This document shows positions 55,117 through 64,000 of a DNA stretch of 64,000 bases, one piece after another (within the stretch, counting starts at the first letter, position 1; each line of letters opens with the position of its first letter). Below the pieces are notes generated by a model. That model did no database searches. It was not told the DNA's origin and saw only the letters and a program-made list of their open reading frames with translations. The position numbers were made by a program, and so were the translations under genes. Source of the DNA: CAINVV01 sp037137375 (GTDB taxonomy: Bacteria > Bacteroidota > Bacteroidia > Bacteroidales > Prolixibacteraceae); contig JBAXKJ010000026.1 in the NCBI GenBank assembly GCA_037137375.1, positions 1 through 64,000 on the forward strand. Direction: 5' to 3'.

Positions 55117-56640
55117 ATGAAACGAGCATACCTACTACCAGCTGTCTGCCTTTCACTCGCTTTACCACAGAAAACTGAAGCCCAAAGACCCAACATCATC
55201 TTTATACTGGCAGACGACTTAGGCTACGGGGATGTGGGATGCTATGGTCAGAAGAAGATTGAGACTCCCAATATCGACCAGCTGGCTGCCACTGGCATGA
55301 GGTTTACCCAGCACTATTCGGGTGCTCCTGTGTGTGCGCCTTCGCGTTGTGTGCTGCTGACCGGCCGCCACATGGGACATGCCTACATTCGTGGTAACGA
55401 CGAATGGGCAGAGCGCGGCAAGGTGTGGGATTACAAAGCCATGTTCGCAGACTCTACCCTCGAGGGACAACGTCCTTTGCCTGAGAATCTTATCACCTTC
55501 CCCCAGATGCTGCAAAAAGCAGGATATACTACCGGGATGGTCGGGAAATGGGGCCTCGGCGCTCCCAATACCAACAGCACCCCGATGAAGAAAGGCTTCG
55601 ATTTTTCGTATGGGTACAACTGTCAGCGTCAGGCACATACCTACTATCCGCTGCATCTTTACAAGAACGACAGGAGGGTTTACCTTGATAACGATACCGT
55701 GGCCCCGGACATCACCAAACTCGACAAGGGAGCCGATCCTTTCGATCTCAAAAGCTATGCAAGATTTACCCTGAAAGATTATTCTCCCGACCTGATGTTT
55801 AAGGAAATGAGCGGTTTTATCGAAGAAAACCGGAACAAACCGTTCTTCTTTTACTGGGCCACCACCATCCCGCATGCGGCGCTTCAGGCACCCAAAAGAT
55901 GGGTCGATTACTACGTTAAAAAATTCGGCGAAGAGCCGCCCTATCTCGGGGATAAAGGATATTTTCCCACCCGATATCCTCATGCAACCTATGCGGCCAT
56001 GATTTCCACTCTGGATGAACAGGTGGGATTATTGGTAAAGCAACTGAAGAAACTTGGTCTTTATGAGAATACACTGATCTTCTTTACTTCCGATAACGGA
56101 CCCACCTACAATGGTGGTACGGACTCACCCTGGTTCAACAGCGCCGGACCTTTTAAGTCTGAATTCGGCTGGGGCAAGGGCTTCACCCACGAAGGAGGGT
56201 TCAGGGTACCGATGATTGCCAGCTGGCCCGGAAAAATAAAAAGCGGAACCGTTAGCAACCATATCTCCGCCTTCTGGGATATACTGCCTACAATTTGTGA
56301 AATCACCGGTACCAAAAATACTCAGTCCACCGATGGCACCAGCTTCCTGTCTGAATTACTGGGAAAGACGCAGAAGGCCCATGAATATCTTTACTGGGAA
56401 TTTCCGGAAACCGGCGGTCAGCAGGCGGTCAGGATCGGCAAATGGAAGGCCATCCGTTTCAATATCAGAAAAGGGGTGCTAAAGACGGAGCTATACAACC
56501 TGGAGACCGACCTGCAGGAGTTGACAGACATTGCTGCCCAACATCCGGAGATCGTGAAACAGATGGAACAGATTATGAAAAAAGAGCATGTCCCAGCGGT
56601 GCAGGATATTTTCAAGATGAAGGCGCTGGGCGATAATTAG
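55117..56640 (+). CDS. Secreted type I sulfatase (formylglycine-dependent)
   Basis: A 507-residue family-S1 sulfatase, expected to remove sulfate esters from a sulfated glycan. Signal peptide ends TEAQ (about residue 23). Motifs: RPNIIFILADDLGYGDVGC (metal-ligand Asp33/34); the core signature CAPSRCVLLTG with Cys73, which is converted to formylglycine by an anaerobic or aerobic maturase; GKWGLG; and FFTSDNGP for the other metal-binding Asp/Asn. All key residues are intact and the length is typical. It lies between the two ECF/SusCD modules. No maturase gene is in the window, so it must act from elsewhere in the genome. The sulfated sugar cannot be told from sequence. Confidence 0.94.
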   Translation: MKRAYLLPAVCLSLALPQKTEAQRPNIIFILADDLGYGDVGCYGQKKIETPNIDQLAATGMRFTQHYSGAPVCAPSRCVLLTGRHMGHAYIRGNDEWAERGKVWDYKAMFADSTLEGQRPLPENLITFPQMLQKAGYTTGMVGKWGLGAPNTNSTPMKKGFDFSYGYNCQRQAHTYYPLHLYKNDRRVYLDNDTVAPDITKLDKGADPFDLKSYARFTLKDYSPDLMFKEMSGFIEENRNKPFFFYWATTIPHAALQAPKRWVDYYVKKFGEEPPYLGDKGYFPTRYPHATYAAMISTLDEQVGLLVKQLKKLGLYENTLIFFTSDNGPTYNGGTDSPWFNSAGPFKSEFGWGKGFTHEGGFRVPMIASWPGKIKSGTVSNHISAFWDILPTICEITGTKNTQSTDGTSFLSELLGKTQKAHEYLYWEFPETGGQQAVRIGKWKAIRFNIRKGVLKTELYNLETDLQELTDIAAQHPEIVKQMEQIMKKEHVPAVQDIFKMKALGDN

Positions 56641-56693
56641 GGTGCTATTCAACTTTCAGTTTATTACAAATATTTCGGGTAATATTGCAGATG

Positions 56694-56701
56694 TAAATTT
56701 C
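56694..56701 (+). promoter_or_regulatory. Candidate -7 box before second ECF sigma gene (TAAATTTC)
   Basis: TAAATTTC matches TAnnTTTG at all but the last base, 36 nt before the TTG start at 56738, in the 97-bp spacer after the sulfatase. Confidence 0.3.
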
Positions 56702-56737
56702 TTTTGCTAGTATTAAAAGAATTTATAACTACATCGA

Positions 56738-57319
56738 TTGCCTTTGACTACTAACTGTAAAGATATCGAATTACTCCAATCCCTAAAAAATGGGGAAAGG
56801 TCGGCCTTTGAAGAAATCTTCAACAGGTACTGGGGTTCTTTATTCGATACAGCATATAAAAGACTGAAAGACAAGGGTCAATGCAAAGACATCATTCAGG
56901 ATGTCTTTGCAGATCTTTGGATCCGGAGGGAAAAAGTCCAGATAGAAAACCTCCCCGCATACCTCCACACCGCCATCCGTTTTCAGGTTTTTAAACTTGC
57001 CTCCAGGAACAAAGTTTCGCCTATTTTCATTGAATTGTATGAGTCGATTGCTGCTTCTCCTTACCATCCCGGGATAGAGCTCGAGGAGAAAGAGCTGGAA
57101 GGGCTGGCGCAAGCATGGATTGACAGTCTGCCAGAAAAAAGAAGGATGATATTCCAGCTCCATTTCAGAGAAAATCTTACGACCAAAGAGATCGCAGAAC
57201 AATTGGGCATTTCTCAGAAAACCGTTCAGAATCAGCTTGGTACAGCCTCCCGGGATTTCAAGGACCAGCTATTGGGATCTGCGCTGGTTATGCTTTACTT
57301 ACACAGTGTGATGCAATAA
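56738..57319 (+). CDS. ECF sigma factor (FecI-like), module B
   Basis: A 193-residue ECF sigma factor. Region 2 is about 23-65 (FEEIFNRYWGSLFDTAYKRLKDKGQCKDIIQDVFADLWIRRE). Region 4 is about 125-175 (DSLPEKRRMIFQLHFRENLTTKEIAEQLGISQKTVQNQLGTASRDFK). It belongs to the same class as the factor at 47820 but is clearly diverged, so the two modules would respond to different signals. As there, the first start is TTG: an in-frame TAA at 56726-56728 lies just upstream, and no ATG occurs before the HTH. FecR follows 69 bp later. Confidence 0.92.
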   Translation: MPLTTNCKDIELLQSLKNGERSAFEEIFNRYWGSLFDTAYKRLKDKGQCKDIIQDVFADLWIRREKVQIENLPAYLHTAIRFQVFKLASRNKVSPIFIELYESIAASPYHPGIELEEKELEGLAQAWIDSLPEKRRMIFQLHFRENLTTKEIAEQLGISQKTVQNQLGTASRDFKDQLLGSALVMLYLHSVMQ

Positions 57320-57388
57320 GTAAAATAGTCACCTTTCTATTTGGGAGTTTTTCGGGTTTTGGGTACATCTATTTAAAGATGCCTGACA

Positions 57389-58567
57389 ATGAAATACTCA
57401 GCCAAGAGAAGAGAATTTATTCAACTCATACGTAAATACCTGCAGCAGAAGGCTTCGCAGCAGGAAATCCTTTTTCTCGAAAAATACTACCATTACTTTG
57501 AAAAAGAGCCTGGAATCCTGGATCAGCTTTCAGAACCTGATCAGGAGACACTGAGGAATGAACTTTTTTTAGGTATTCAGCAAAAAACAGCCAAAGCCGC
57601 ACGTGTAATTCCTATTTACAAAAGTAACTGGTTCAGGGCAATCGCGGCAGCGCTCGTCCTGATACTGGGTTTCAGTTCCTACTATTTCAATAAAAACACC
57701 TCCAATCATAGCGTTGTCACAGTTGAAAAACCGCTGCACCAAACAGATGCATTTCCAGGTGGAAACAAGGCTATGCTGGTTCTGGCAGATGGATCCTCCA
57801 TTATCCTGGATACCGCCAAAAACGGGGTCCTCGCCAAACAAGCAAACACCAGTGTGTTGAAACTGGATAACGGGCAACTCGCTTATCGCGCCTCCGGAAC
57901 CAAAAACGCTGAAATTGTGTACAACACCATCACCACTCCTCGAGGAGGTCAATATCACCTGGTGCTCCCCGATAAGAGCATGGTCTTCCTCAATGCAGCC
58001 TCTTCCATCCGGTTCCCGGTTGAATTTACCGGCAGCGAAAGAAGTGTGGAGATCACCGGAGAGGCTTATTTTGAAGTAGCTAAGGATCCGGGTAAGACCT
58101 TCAAGGTATTGGTTAGAAACAAGGCCAACGATCGATACAGTGAAGTAGAGGTGCTGGGAACCCACTTCAATATCAACGCCTATTTTGAGGAGTCTTATCA
58201 AAAGACCACCCTGGTGGAAGGTTCAATCAGATATTCAATAGACAAAGATCAGGTGACCATATTACCCGGCGAACAGGTTCAGTTGAGTCAGGATGGAAAT
58301 ATTTCCATTAGGAAAAATCTAAATATGGAGAAGGAAATTGCCTGGGTAAACAGTCTGTTCATATTTGATCACAATGATATACAGAGTATTATGTGTCAAA
58401 TCAGCAACTGGTATGATGTAGATGTTGATTTCCAGGGGCAGGTCTCACCGAAGACCTTCTCCGGAGTCGTAAGCCGAAAGTGCAATGTTTCCGAGGTCTT
58501 GAAGATCATGGAAACGGCAGGTATAAAATTCGAAATAGAGGGTAAAAAAATTACAGTTTCTCAATAA
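57389..58567 (+). CDS. FecR-family anti-sigma factor, module B
   Basis: A 392-residue anti-sigma factor with a cytoplasmic N-terminus (1-78), a single membrane segment (about 81-100, WFRAIAAALVLILGFSSYYF), a FecR domain (about 180-285, GGQYHLVLPDKSMVFLNAAS and GEAYFEVAKDPG), and a C-terminal DUF4974 domain (about 320-390, FDHNDIQSIMCQISNWYDVD). It is longer than its module A counterpart because of an extra segment between the membrane helix and the FecR domain (about 105-180). It would hold the sigma factor at 56738 until the SusC at 58687 signals. Confidence 0.93.
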   Translation: MKYSAKRREFIQLIRKYLQQKASQQEILFLEKYYHYFEKEPGILDQLSEPDQETLRNELFLGIQQKTAKAARVIPIYKSNWFRAIAAALVLILGFSSYYFNKNTSNHSVVTVEKPLHQTDAFPGGNKAMLVLADGSSIILDTAKNGVLAKQANTSVLKLDNGQLAYRASGTKNAEIVYNTITTPRGGQYHLVLPDKSMVFLNAASSIRFPVEFTGSERSVEITGEAYFEVAKDPGKTFKVLVRNKANDRYSEVEVLGTHFNINAYFEESYQKTTLVEGSIRYSIDKDQVTILPGEQVQLSQDGNISIRKNLNMEKEIAWVNSLFIFDHNDIQSIMCQISNWYDVDVDFQGQVSPKTFSGVVSRKCNVSEVLKIMETAGIKFEIEGKKITVSQ

Positions 58568-58586
58568 TATCATTCAAAACGAAAAA

Positions 58587-58613
58587 CCGTGCAGTGCTGG
58601 TAACACCGCACGG
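58587..58613 (+). other. Hairpin in fecR-susC spacer, module B
   Basis: CCGTGCAGTG (58587-58596) pairs with CACCGCACGG (58604-58613) around a 7-nt loop, with one A/C mismatch four pairs from the loop. Placement and shape match the hairpin of module A at 49543, though the sequence differs. It has no U-tract. Confidence 0.65.
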
Positions 58614-58686
58614 CGAAAAGTTCAGAAAAACAATTTTGTGTCAATCAATGTCTCTAATTAATGTTTAACCAAACTCAAGCGAAGTT

Positions 58687-61600
58687 ATGAATTATTATTT
58701 ATCGCTGTTCAGATTTCTCCCGGACAAACGGAGGAAAATGGCCAAAATGCTGACGATTATGAAACTAACGACCATTTTTTTGCTGGTTGCCTGCTTAAGG
58801 GTTAGCGCTGTAGGGTATGCGCAAAATGTGACAATTTCCGTCAAGGATGCCACGCTTCAGGAGGTATTTCTGGAAATTTATCACCAGACCGGCTACCAGG
58901 TATTTTATCAGGACGCCTATCTCGACAAGGCGGGTAAGGTAAACATTGAGGTGAAAGACACCCCTATTGAGACCGTCCTTCATCAGTGCCTCGACGGATT
59001 GGGCCTGACCTATTCCATCACCAACAGCACCATCGTTTTGAAACCGGCCGGAACCAATCAGTCGCCTCAGATCAATAAGTCCAATATTCCTCCCGTAACC
59101 GGGAAGGTGAAGGATGCCGAGGGGAACCCAATCCCGGGAGCCGTTGTGATGGTCAAGGGTACCCAAAGGGGAACGGCCACGGATGCCGATGGCAAATATA
59201 CCCTGCCATTGCAGCCCCAGGATAAATTCCTGATCTTCTCTTTCGTGGGAATGAAGGGCGCAGAGGTGGAGATCAAAGGGCGAACCGTCATCGACCAGGT
59301 GATGGAAAAGGCGGTTGCCAAGATTGACGAAGTCGTTGTGACCGGTATCTTTACCAAGAAAGCCGCATCCTACACGGGGTCAGCCGTTACCGTACAGGCG
59401 AAGGAACTTCAGCAGTTTGGAAACAGGAACGTGGTCACTTCGCTGAGGAACATTGAACCTTCCTTTAATATTGTAGAAAATAACTTGTTTGGCTCGGATC
59501 CGAACAGACTGCCCGAAATTCAGATTCGTGGTAACTCCAGTGTGCCGAATGTCACACAGTTACAAGACCAGACCCGCGTCGGACTCAATACGCCACTGAT
59601 TATTCTGGACGGATTCGAATCGACGCTGCAGAAACTAATCGACATTAACGAGAATGAGGTGGAGTCTATCACCGTTCTCAAAGATGCTTCTGCCACAGCA
59701 ATCTATGGTTCACGCGGTGCCAACGGCGTAGTTGTCGTTCAGACCAAGGCTCCGACTGCCGGAAAATTACGAATTACTTACCGCGGAGATGTCAACGTGG
59801 AGGCGCCTGACCTTACAGCTTACAGCCTACTGAATGCCAGGGATAAACTCGATCTTGAGCAAAAGGTCGGATTATACAATTATGCACGTGCCGAGACCGA
59901 TGTGCCCCTCAAAAGATATTACAACTGGGTCTTGAACGAGGTAAACAGTGGTGTGAACACCGACTGGATGGCCATTCCTCTGCGTATGGGTGTCGGACAG
60001 CGTCATAACTTCCGACTGGAAGGGGGAGATCAGACTTTTAGATATTCCGCTTCAGTGCAAAACAATAACATTCAGGGTGTTATGAAAGGTTCTTTCCGAA
60101 ATACTTTCAACGGAACTATCAATCTCACCTATATGCTGAAAGGGATTAAATTTACCAATCAGCTGAATATTGGCATTGGAAATAACCAAAATTCACCCTA
60201 TGGCGCATCCTCCGTATATAATCCGACTGGAGGATTCAGTGATTATGTAAAATTGAATCCTTATTGGCGACCCTATGATGCCAATGGCAATGTAAATAAA
60301 TACTTGGGTGATCCGGGGAACTATGATTATACTTCACGCTGGAATTCGCTGCCTACCAATCCGCTTTACAACGCCACGTTGAATGGGTTTGACAAAACCA
60401 AAACTTCAAGCATCGTCAATAATTTTGCCATAGAATGGACAGTCGTCAAAGATCTCGTTTTAAGGAGCAGAATTGGTTTTACCCTTAACATGGATCAAAA
60501 TGACATCTTCAGATCGGCAGATAATACCGCATTCGCCAACTACACCATTGATAATGTTTTCAGAAAAGGTGATTACTATTACGATGTCGTTAATGGATTT
60601 AACTATGATGGTAGTCTGAGTCTTACTTATTCAAAAGTACTGGCAGAGAAACACTCCATATTTTTTGGTTTCGACTACAACATGCGTCAGACAAAAAGTT
60701 CTGAATACAGCTTCCGTGCCGAAGGTTTTAGCAACTCGAATTTTGACTTTCCTTCGATGGCCCTTCAATATGCACAAGGCGAAAGGCCAGGCGGCAAGGA
60801 GAGTCTGGTCAGGGCCGTAGGATTTACCGGTAACGTCAACTACACTTATGACAACAGGTATTATATCGATGCCTCTTTTCGTGAAGACGGATCCTCCCAG
60901 TTTGGAGCGAAGAAACGATTTGCCCCTTTCTGGTCAACCGGAATAGGCTGGAACCTCCACTCCGAAAAATTCATGAAGGACCAGACGATTGTCAACCGAC
61001 TAAAAATCCGCGGCTCATTGGGTATCACCGGAACGCAGAATTTTGATGCCTACCAGGCGCTATCCACCTACCAGTATTATACCGGAGACCGTTATTACAA
61101 CTGGATGGGGGCCTATATGATGGGGCTTGGAAACGATAACCTAAGATGGCAGCAAAAAATGAACTATGATATTGGTCTGGAAGCACAGCTTCTGAAGAAC
61201 AGGATCGCATTTACGTTCGACTACTATATCGGCACAACCAAGGACCTGGTTTCGTCCATCAACCTGCCCCCTTCCAATGGATTTTCAAGTTATGTTGAGA
61301 ACATTGGGACCATGAAGAACACGGGCTTTGAGTCAAAATTAACCTTGTTCCCCTACCGTGATCTGCAAAAAGGAATAGCATGGAGTGTCACAGGGGTAGT
61401 CTTCAGAAACTCAAATAAAATCATTGATATCTCACAGGCCCTGATCGATGCACAGGCAGTAATCAATAAAACGGGAGGATCCAATCCAAACATCCAGTAC
61501 CAGGTCGGATATTCGACCAATACCATCTGGGTGGTACCTTCATTGGGTATCGATCCGAGTACCGGCAAGGAGTTATACCTCGATCTGGCAGGTAACCCTA

Positions 61601-62100
61601 CTTATACCTGGAGTTCTCTCAACCTGAGGGCGTGCGGAAATACGGAACCAAAATACCAGGGAAATTTCAGCACCATGTTCCGCTACAAGACCTTTTCGGC
61701 CAACCTCACCTTTGGCTATCGTTACGGCGGTCAGCAATACAACAGAACCCTGATTGATAAAGTGGAGAACGCAAATTATCAATACAATGTTGACTCACGG
61801 GTCTATGACAATCGCTGGCAAAATCCGGGTGATATGGCCGGTTTCAAAGGGTTAATGGTCACCACTGTAACCCAGATGACTTCCCGTTTTGTTCAGGATG
61901 AGAAGACACTGAATTGTCAGAATATCAATGTGCAATATGATTTGAGGTCTGCTTACCTGAAGAAAAATCTGGGTCTGGAGCTCCTGACCTTCTCTTCAAG
62001 TATGGCCGATCTGTTTTACATCTCAACGGTGAAGCGCGAGCGGGGTACCTCTTATCCATTTTCGCATAATATCTCATTCAGCTTAAGCGCAACATTTTAA
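58687..62100 (+). CDS. SusC-family TonB-dependent transducer with STN domain, module B
   Basis: A 1,137-residue outer-membrane importer and signal transducer. The leader ends AVGYAQ (residue 46). STN domain about 48-120 (VKDATLQEVFLEIYHQTGY), carboxypeptidase-regulatory-like domain about 137-205, plug about 220-355 (EVESITVLKDASATAIYGSR), then barrel to the final FSLSATF. The first residues MNYYLSLFRFLP before the hydrophobic leader may not be translated; internal Met18, Met21 or Met25 are alternatives. susD4 begins 19 bp after its stop. Confidence 0.95.
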   Translation: MNYYLSLFRFLPDKRRKMAKMLTIMKLTTIFLLVACLRVSAVGYAQNVTISVKDATLQEVFLEIYHQTGYQVFYQDAYLDKAGKVNIEVKDTPIETVLHQCLDGLGLTYSITNSTIVLKPAGTNQSPQINKSNIPPVTGKVKDAEGNPIPGAVVMVKGTQRGTATDADGKYTLPLQPQDKFLIFSFVGMKGAEVEIKGRTVIDQVMEKAVAKIDEVVVTGIFTKKAASYTGSAVTVQAKELQQFGNRNVVTSLRNIEPSFNIVENNLFGSDPNRLPEIQIRGNSSVPNVTQLQDQTRVGLNTPLIILDGFESTLQKLIDINENEVESITVLKDASATAIYGSRGANGVVVVQTKAPTAGKLRITYRGDVNVEAPDLTAYSLLNARDKLDLEQKVGLYNYARAETDVPLKRYYNWVLNEVNSGVNTDWMAIPLRMGVGQRHNFRLEGGDQTFRYSASVQNNNIQGVMKGSFRNTFNGTINLTYMLKGIKFTNQLNIGIGNNQNSPYGASSVYNPTGGFSDYVKLNPYWRPYDANGNVNKYLGDPGNYDYTSRWNSLPTNPLYNATLNGFDKTKTSSIVNNFAIEWTVVKDLVLRSRIGFTLNMDQNDIFRSADNTAFANYTIDNVFRKGDYYYDVVNGFNYDGSLSLTYSKVLAEKHSIFFGFDYNMRQTKSSEYSFRAEGFSNSNFDFPSMALQYAQGERPGGKESLVRAVGFTGNVNYTYDNRYYIDASFREDGSSQFGAKKRFAPFWSTGIGWNLHSEKFMKDQTIVNRLKIRGSLGITGTQNFDAYQALSTYQYYTGDRYYNWMGAYMMGLGNDNLRWQQKMNYDIGLEAQLLKNRIAFTFDYYIGTTKDLVSSINLPPSNGFSSYVENIGTMKNTGFESKLTLFPYRDLQKGIAWSVTGVVFRNSNKIIDISQALIDAQAVINKTGGSNPNIQYQVGYSTNTIWVVPSLGIDPSTGKELYLDLAGNPTYTWSSLNLRACGNTEPKYQGNFSTMFRYKTFSANLTFGYRYGGQQYNRTLIDKVENANYQYNVDSRVYDNRWQNPGDMAGFKGLMVTTVTQMTSRFVQDEKTLNCQNINVQYDLRSAYLKKNLGLELLTFSSSMADLFYISTVKRERGTSYPFSHNISFSLSATF

Positions 62101-62119
62101 CCCCTAAAAGCATTCTAAT

Positions 62120-63592
62120 ATGAAAAAGATAAAATATATAATACTTGGAATGTTCGGATTACTTAGTGCAACCTCTTGCGATAAGTACCTGACTGTTTAT
62201 CCCAGGACCCAGATGACCCAGGATGTGCTATTCAGCACACAGGATGGCTTTAAAGATGCCCTGACCGGAGTTTACATTCAACTGAAGTCAAACACTATTT
62301 ACGGTCAGAATCTTACCATGACTGTTATGGAGCAATTAATATCCAACTGGGATGTGACAACCAATGCCCTTGACCAAAAACTTGGTTTGTTTAATTACAC
62401 TGACGCGACAGTCGACGGCACAATGACCGCTATTTATTCTCAGGAGTACAAGGTCATCTCCAGCATCAACGCCATTCTTGCCCAGATCGATCAAAACAAG
62501 GATCAGTTTACCACTCCAGGACTTTTTGAGATGATCAAGGGTGAATGTCTGGCCCTGAGGGCATTTTGTCATTTCGATCTTCTAAGAATCTGGGGTCCTA
62601 TTCCGTCTGCAGTACCTTCAACGGCCTCCATGCCCCCTTATGTCACAACCCTTTCAAAGGATCCTAATACACTGATTACATATGCTCAATTCCAGGCTGC
62701 TGTACTGAAAGACCTGAAAGACGCGGAAACGCTCCTTCAGGGTGTCGATCCAATTATCAAATATTCCTTACTGGACATGGGAAGGCCCGGGTCAATGTCC
62801 TATACCACTTTTAATCCTACTGATACCTATTTTGCTTATCGATACCTGCGGATGAATTATTACGCGGTGAAAGCCCTACAGGCACGTGTAAATCTCTGGT
62901 TTAACAACAAGACGGATGCATGTGCTGCGGCGAAAGTGGTGATTGCAGCTGTAAATCCGGATGGATCATCCAAATTCAGATTGGGAACCTCTGCAGATAT
63001 GACCGCCAAGGACTATTCGCTGGTCAATGAACATATTTTTGGCATCTATGACTTTAGTCTCAGCACCAGATACACGAATCTATTTGGAAATGGCACGCTC
63101 AAAAAAGGAACCACGGCAACGACCGTTACCTCTCAGTTATATTTAAGTACCGGAACGGATATCCGGGAGGTGAACCTTTGGGTGCTGATTACCCAACCCA
63201 ATCAAGCCAAAACAAATATCTGCCAGAAATACAATGTTCCAGCAGTTGCCGGGACTGGATTTGCCGATCTTAACAGGATTCCGCTTCTCCGACTGAGTGA
63301 ACTGTATTTTATTGCGATCGAGACAACAACAGATTTCAATGAAGCACAATCCCTCTGGGCCGCTTTTCGCACGGCCCGTAACATTACCGTTACCGCACTG
63401 CCAACCGATCCATTGCAAATACAAGCCGCACTTTTAGCTGAATACCGGAGGGAATTTGTAGCCGAAGGGCAGTCTTTTTTCGCCTACAAACGGCTGAATG
63501 CAACAAAAGCAAATGTACTATGGGTGCCCGCAGCGGCAACTCCAAATTACTTGTTTCCCATGCCAAAAACTGAATTACTATCAACCAATTAA
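62120..63592 (+). CDS. SusD/RagB-family lipoprotein, module B (susD4)
   Basis: A 490-residue SusD-like surface glycan-binding lipoprotein with Cys20 in LSATSC. The core helix IKGECLALRAFCHFDLLRIWGPIP and the closing LLAEYRREFVAEGQSFFAYKRLN are typical. It is shorter than the other SusDs here and ends in PMPKTELLSTN, without the common NPxW end, but no frameshift is evident and the frame is complete. It is followed 11 bp later by a DUF4843 lipoprotein gene. Confidence 0.93.
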   Translation: MKKIKYIILGMFGLLSATSCDKYLTVYPRTQMTQDVLFSTQDGFKDALTGVYIQLKSNTIYGQNLTMTVMEQLISNWDVTTNALDQKLGLFNYTDATVDGTMTAIYSQEYKVISSINAILAQIDQNKDQFTTPGLFEMIKGECLALRAFCHFDLLRIWGPIPSAVPSTASMPPYVTTLSKDPNTLITYAQFQAAVLKDLKDAETLLQGVDPIIKYSLLDMGRPGSMSYTTFNPTDTYFAYRYLRMNYYAVKALQARVNLWFNNKTDACAAAKVVIAAVNPDGSSKFRLGTSADMTAKDYSLVNEHIFGIYDFSLSTRYTNLFGNGTLKKGTTATTVTSQLYLSTGTDIREVNLWVLITQPNQAKTNICQKYNVPAVAGTGFADLNRIPLLRLSELYFIAIETTTDFNEAQSLWAAFRTARNITVTALPTDPLQIQAALLAEYRREFVAEGQSFFAYKRLNATKANVLWVPAAATPNYLFPMPKTELLSTN

Positions 63593-63603
63593 TCTGTAAA
63601 ATC

Positions 63604-64000
63604 ATGAGAACAAAACATTTATTTATACCTATCATCCTGAATATTCTAGCACTTTCATCCTGTAAGCAGGACGCCTATTTTCTGTTCAATGATGTGGCAA
63701 GAATTCAATTTGGACCGGATATCGCCAGAATCTATACTGCATCTTACAACATGGCAGATACAACTAAGAACTTCACGTTTTATTATAATTCCGCCACGAG
63801 TACCCAGGATACCACCTTTTTTGATATCTATGCCATCGGAGGTCCAACCACTTCCGACAGGGCCTATAGCTTGAAGCAGATTCAACTTACCGACGGATCT
63901 ACAAATGCGGTATCAGGCACTGATTTCAAGGCCTTCACAGATCCTACGGTAAGTGGCAAATATGTAATTAAGGCCGGTCAAGTTCATGCTTTCGCCCCAA
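63604..64000 (+). CDS. DUF4843-type lipoprotein, 3' end beyond window
   Basis: The start of a surface lipoprotein: MRTKHLFIPIILNILALSS then Cys20, a good lipobox. The next 110 residues are beta-rich, with YFLFNDVARIQFGPD, the usual N-terminus of DUF4843 proteins that follow SusCD in many PULs. The reading frame is open to the last base. A role as an accessory surface glycan-binding protein is expected by position; it is not proven. Confidence 0.8.
   Translation, partial: MRTKHLFIPIILNILALSSCKQDAYFLFNDVARIQFGPDIARIYTASYNMADTTKNFTFYYNSATSTQDTTFFDIYAIGGPTTSDRAYSLKQIQLTDGSTNAVSGTDFKAFTDPTVSGKYVIKAGQVHAFAP

Noticed and set aside
55219..55983. Minus-strand 254-codon open frame inside the sulfatase
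   Set aside because: Antisense to conserved sulfatase motifs, with no recognisable domain or leader.
62120..63592. Truncated SusD
   Set aside because: It is shorter than the others, but the core and closing helices and a proper stop are present and the next gene follows normally.

Overview
The window is from a Bacteroidota genome, most likely Bacteroidales (a Prolixibacteraceae/Marinilabiliales-type glycan degrader is my guess and cannot be fixed from this sequence). The reasons are four SusC/SusD pairs, a hybrid two-component sensor, two ECF-sigma/FecR pairs, TAnnTTTG-type -7 boxes and the almost complete absence of Shine-Dalgarno sequences. It is essentially two polysaccharide utilisation loci (PULs) facing away from each other around a small housekeeping/accessory island.

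PUL 1 (1-37,011, all minus strand) reads from right to left. It has susC2-susD2-DUF5017 lipoprotein-esterase (37,011-29,650), then susC1-susD1 (29,512-24,612), a clear intrinsic terminator, and a long enzyme cassette (24,486-4,021). The cassette holds a heparinase II/III-like protein, an alpha/beta-hydrolase, a beta-helix (GH141-like) protein, an SGNH esterase, a lyase-like alpha/alpha-toroid protein, a GH42 beta-galactosidase, a 1,466-residue multidomain heparinase II/III-like protein, an unassigned alpha/alpha-barrel protein and a GH105 unsaturated-uronyl hydrolase. The locus ends in a hybrid two-component sensor (HTCS) whose C-terminal AraC domain lies off the left edge. Both susC genes carry the same 34-bp element exactly 78 nt before the start codon, followed at a fixed distance by a -7 box, so the HTCS probably controls both.

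The central island (37,165-43,019, minus strand) holds an acyl-CoA ligase with its XRE-cupin regulator, a HipBA toxin-antitoxin pair and a DoxX/aldo-keto-reductase-like fusion.

PUL 2 (43,115-64,000, plus strand) starts with a GH29 alpha-L-fucosidase, a second GH105 and a secreted PQQ-type beta-propeller. Two copies of an ECF sigma-FecR-SusC(STN)-SusD module follow, with a sulfatase between them. The last gene, a DUF4843 lipoprotein, runs off the right edge.

Functionally, the surface SusCD complexes import oligosaccharides. The lyase-like enzymes would produce unsaturated uronides, which the two GH105 enzymes remove. GH42, GH29, the beta-helix enzyme, three esterases and the sulfatase would strip galactose, fucose, acyl and sulfate groups. 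This fits an acidic, esterified and possibly sulfated galactose/fucose-containing glycan such as a pectin, an arabinogalactan or an algal polysaccharide. The exact substrate is inference. There is no gene-free stretch longer than 300 bases, and I see no tRNA, rRNA, CRISPR array or transposase.
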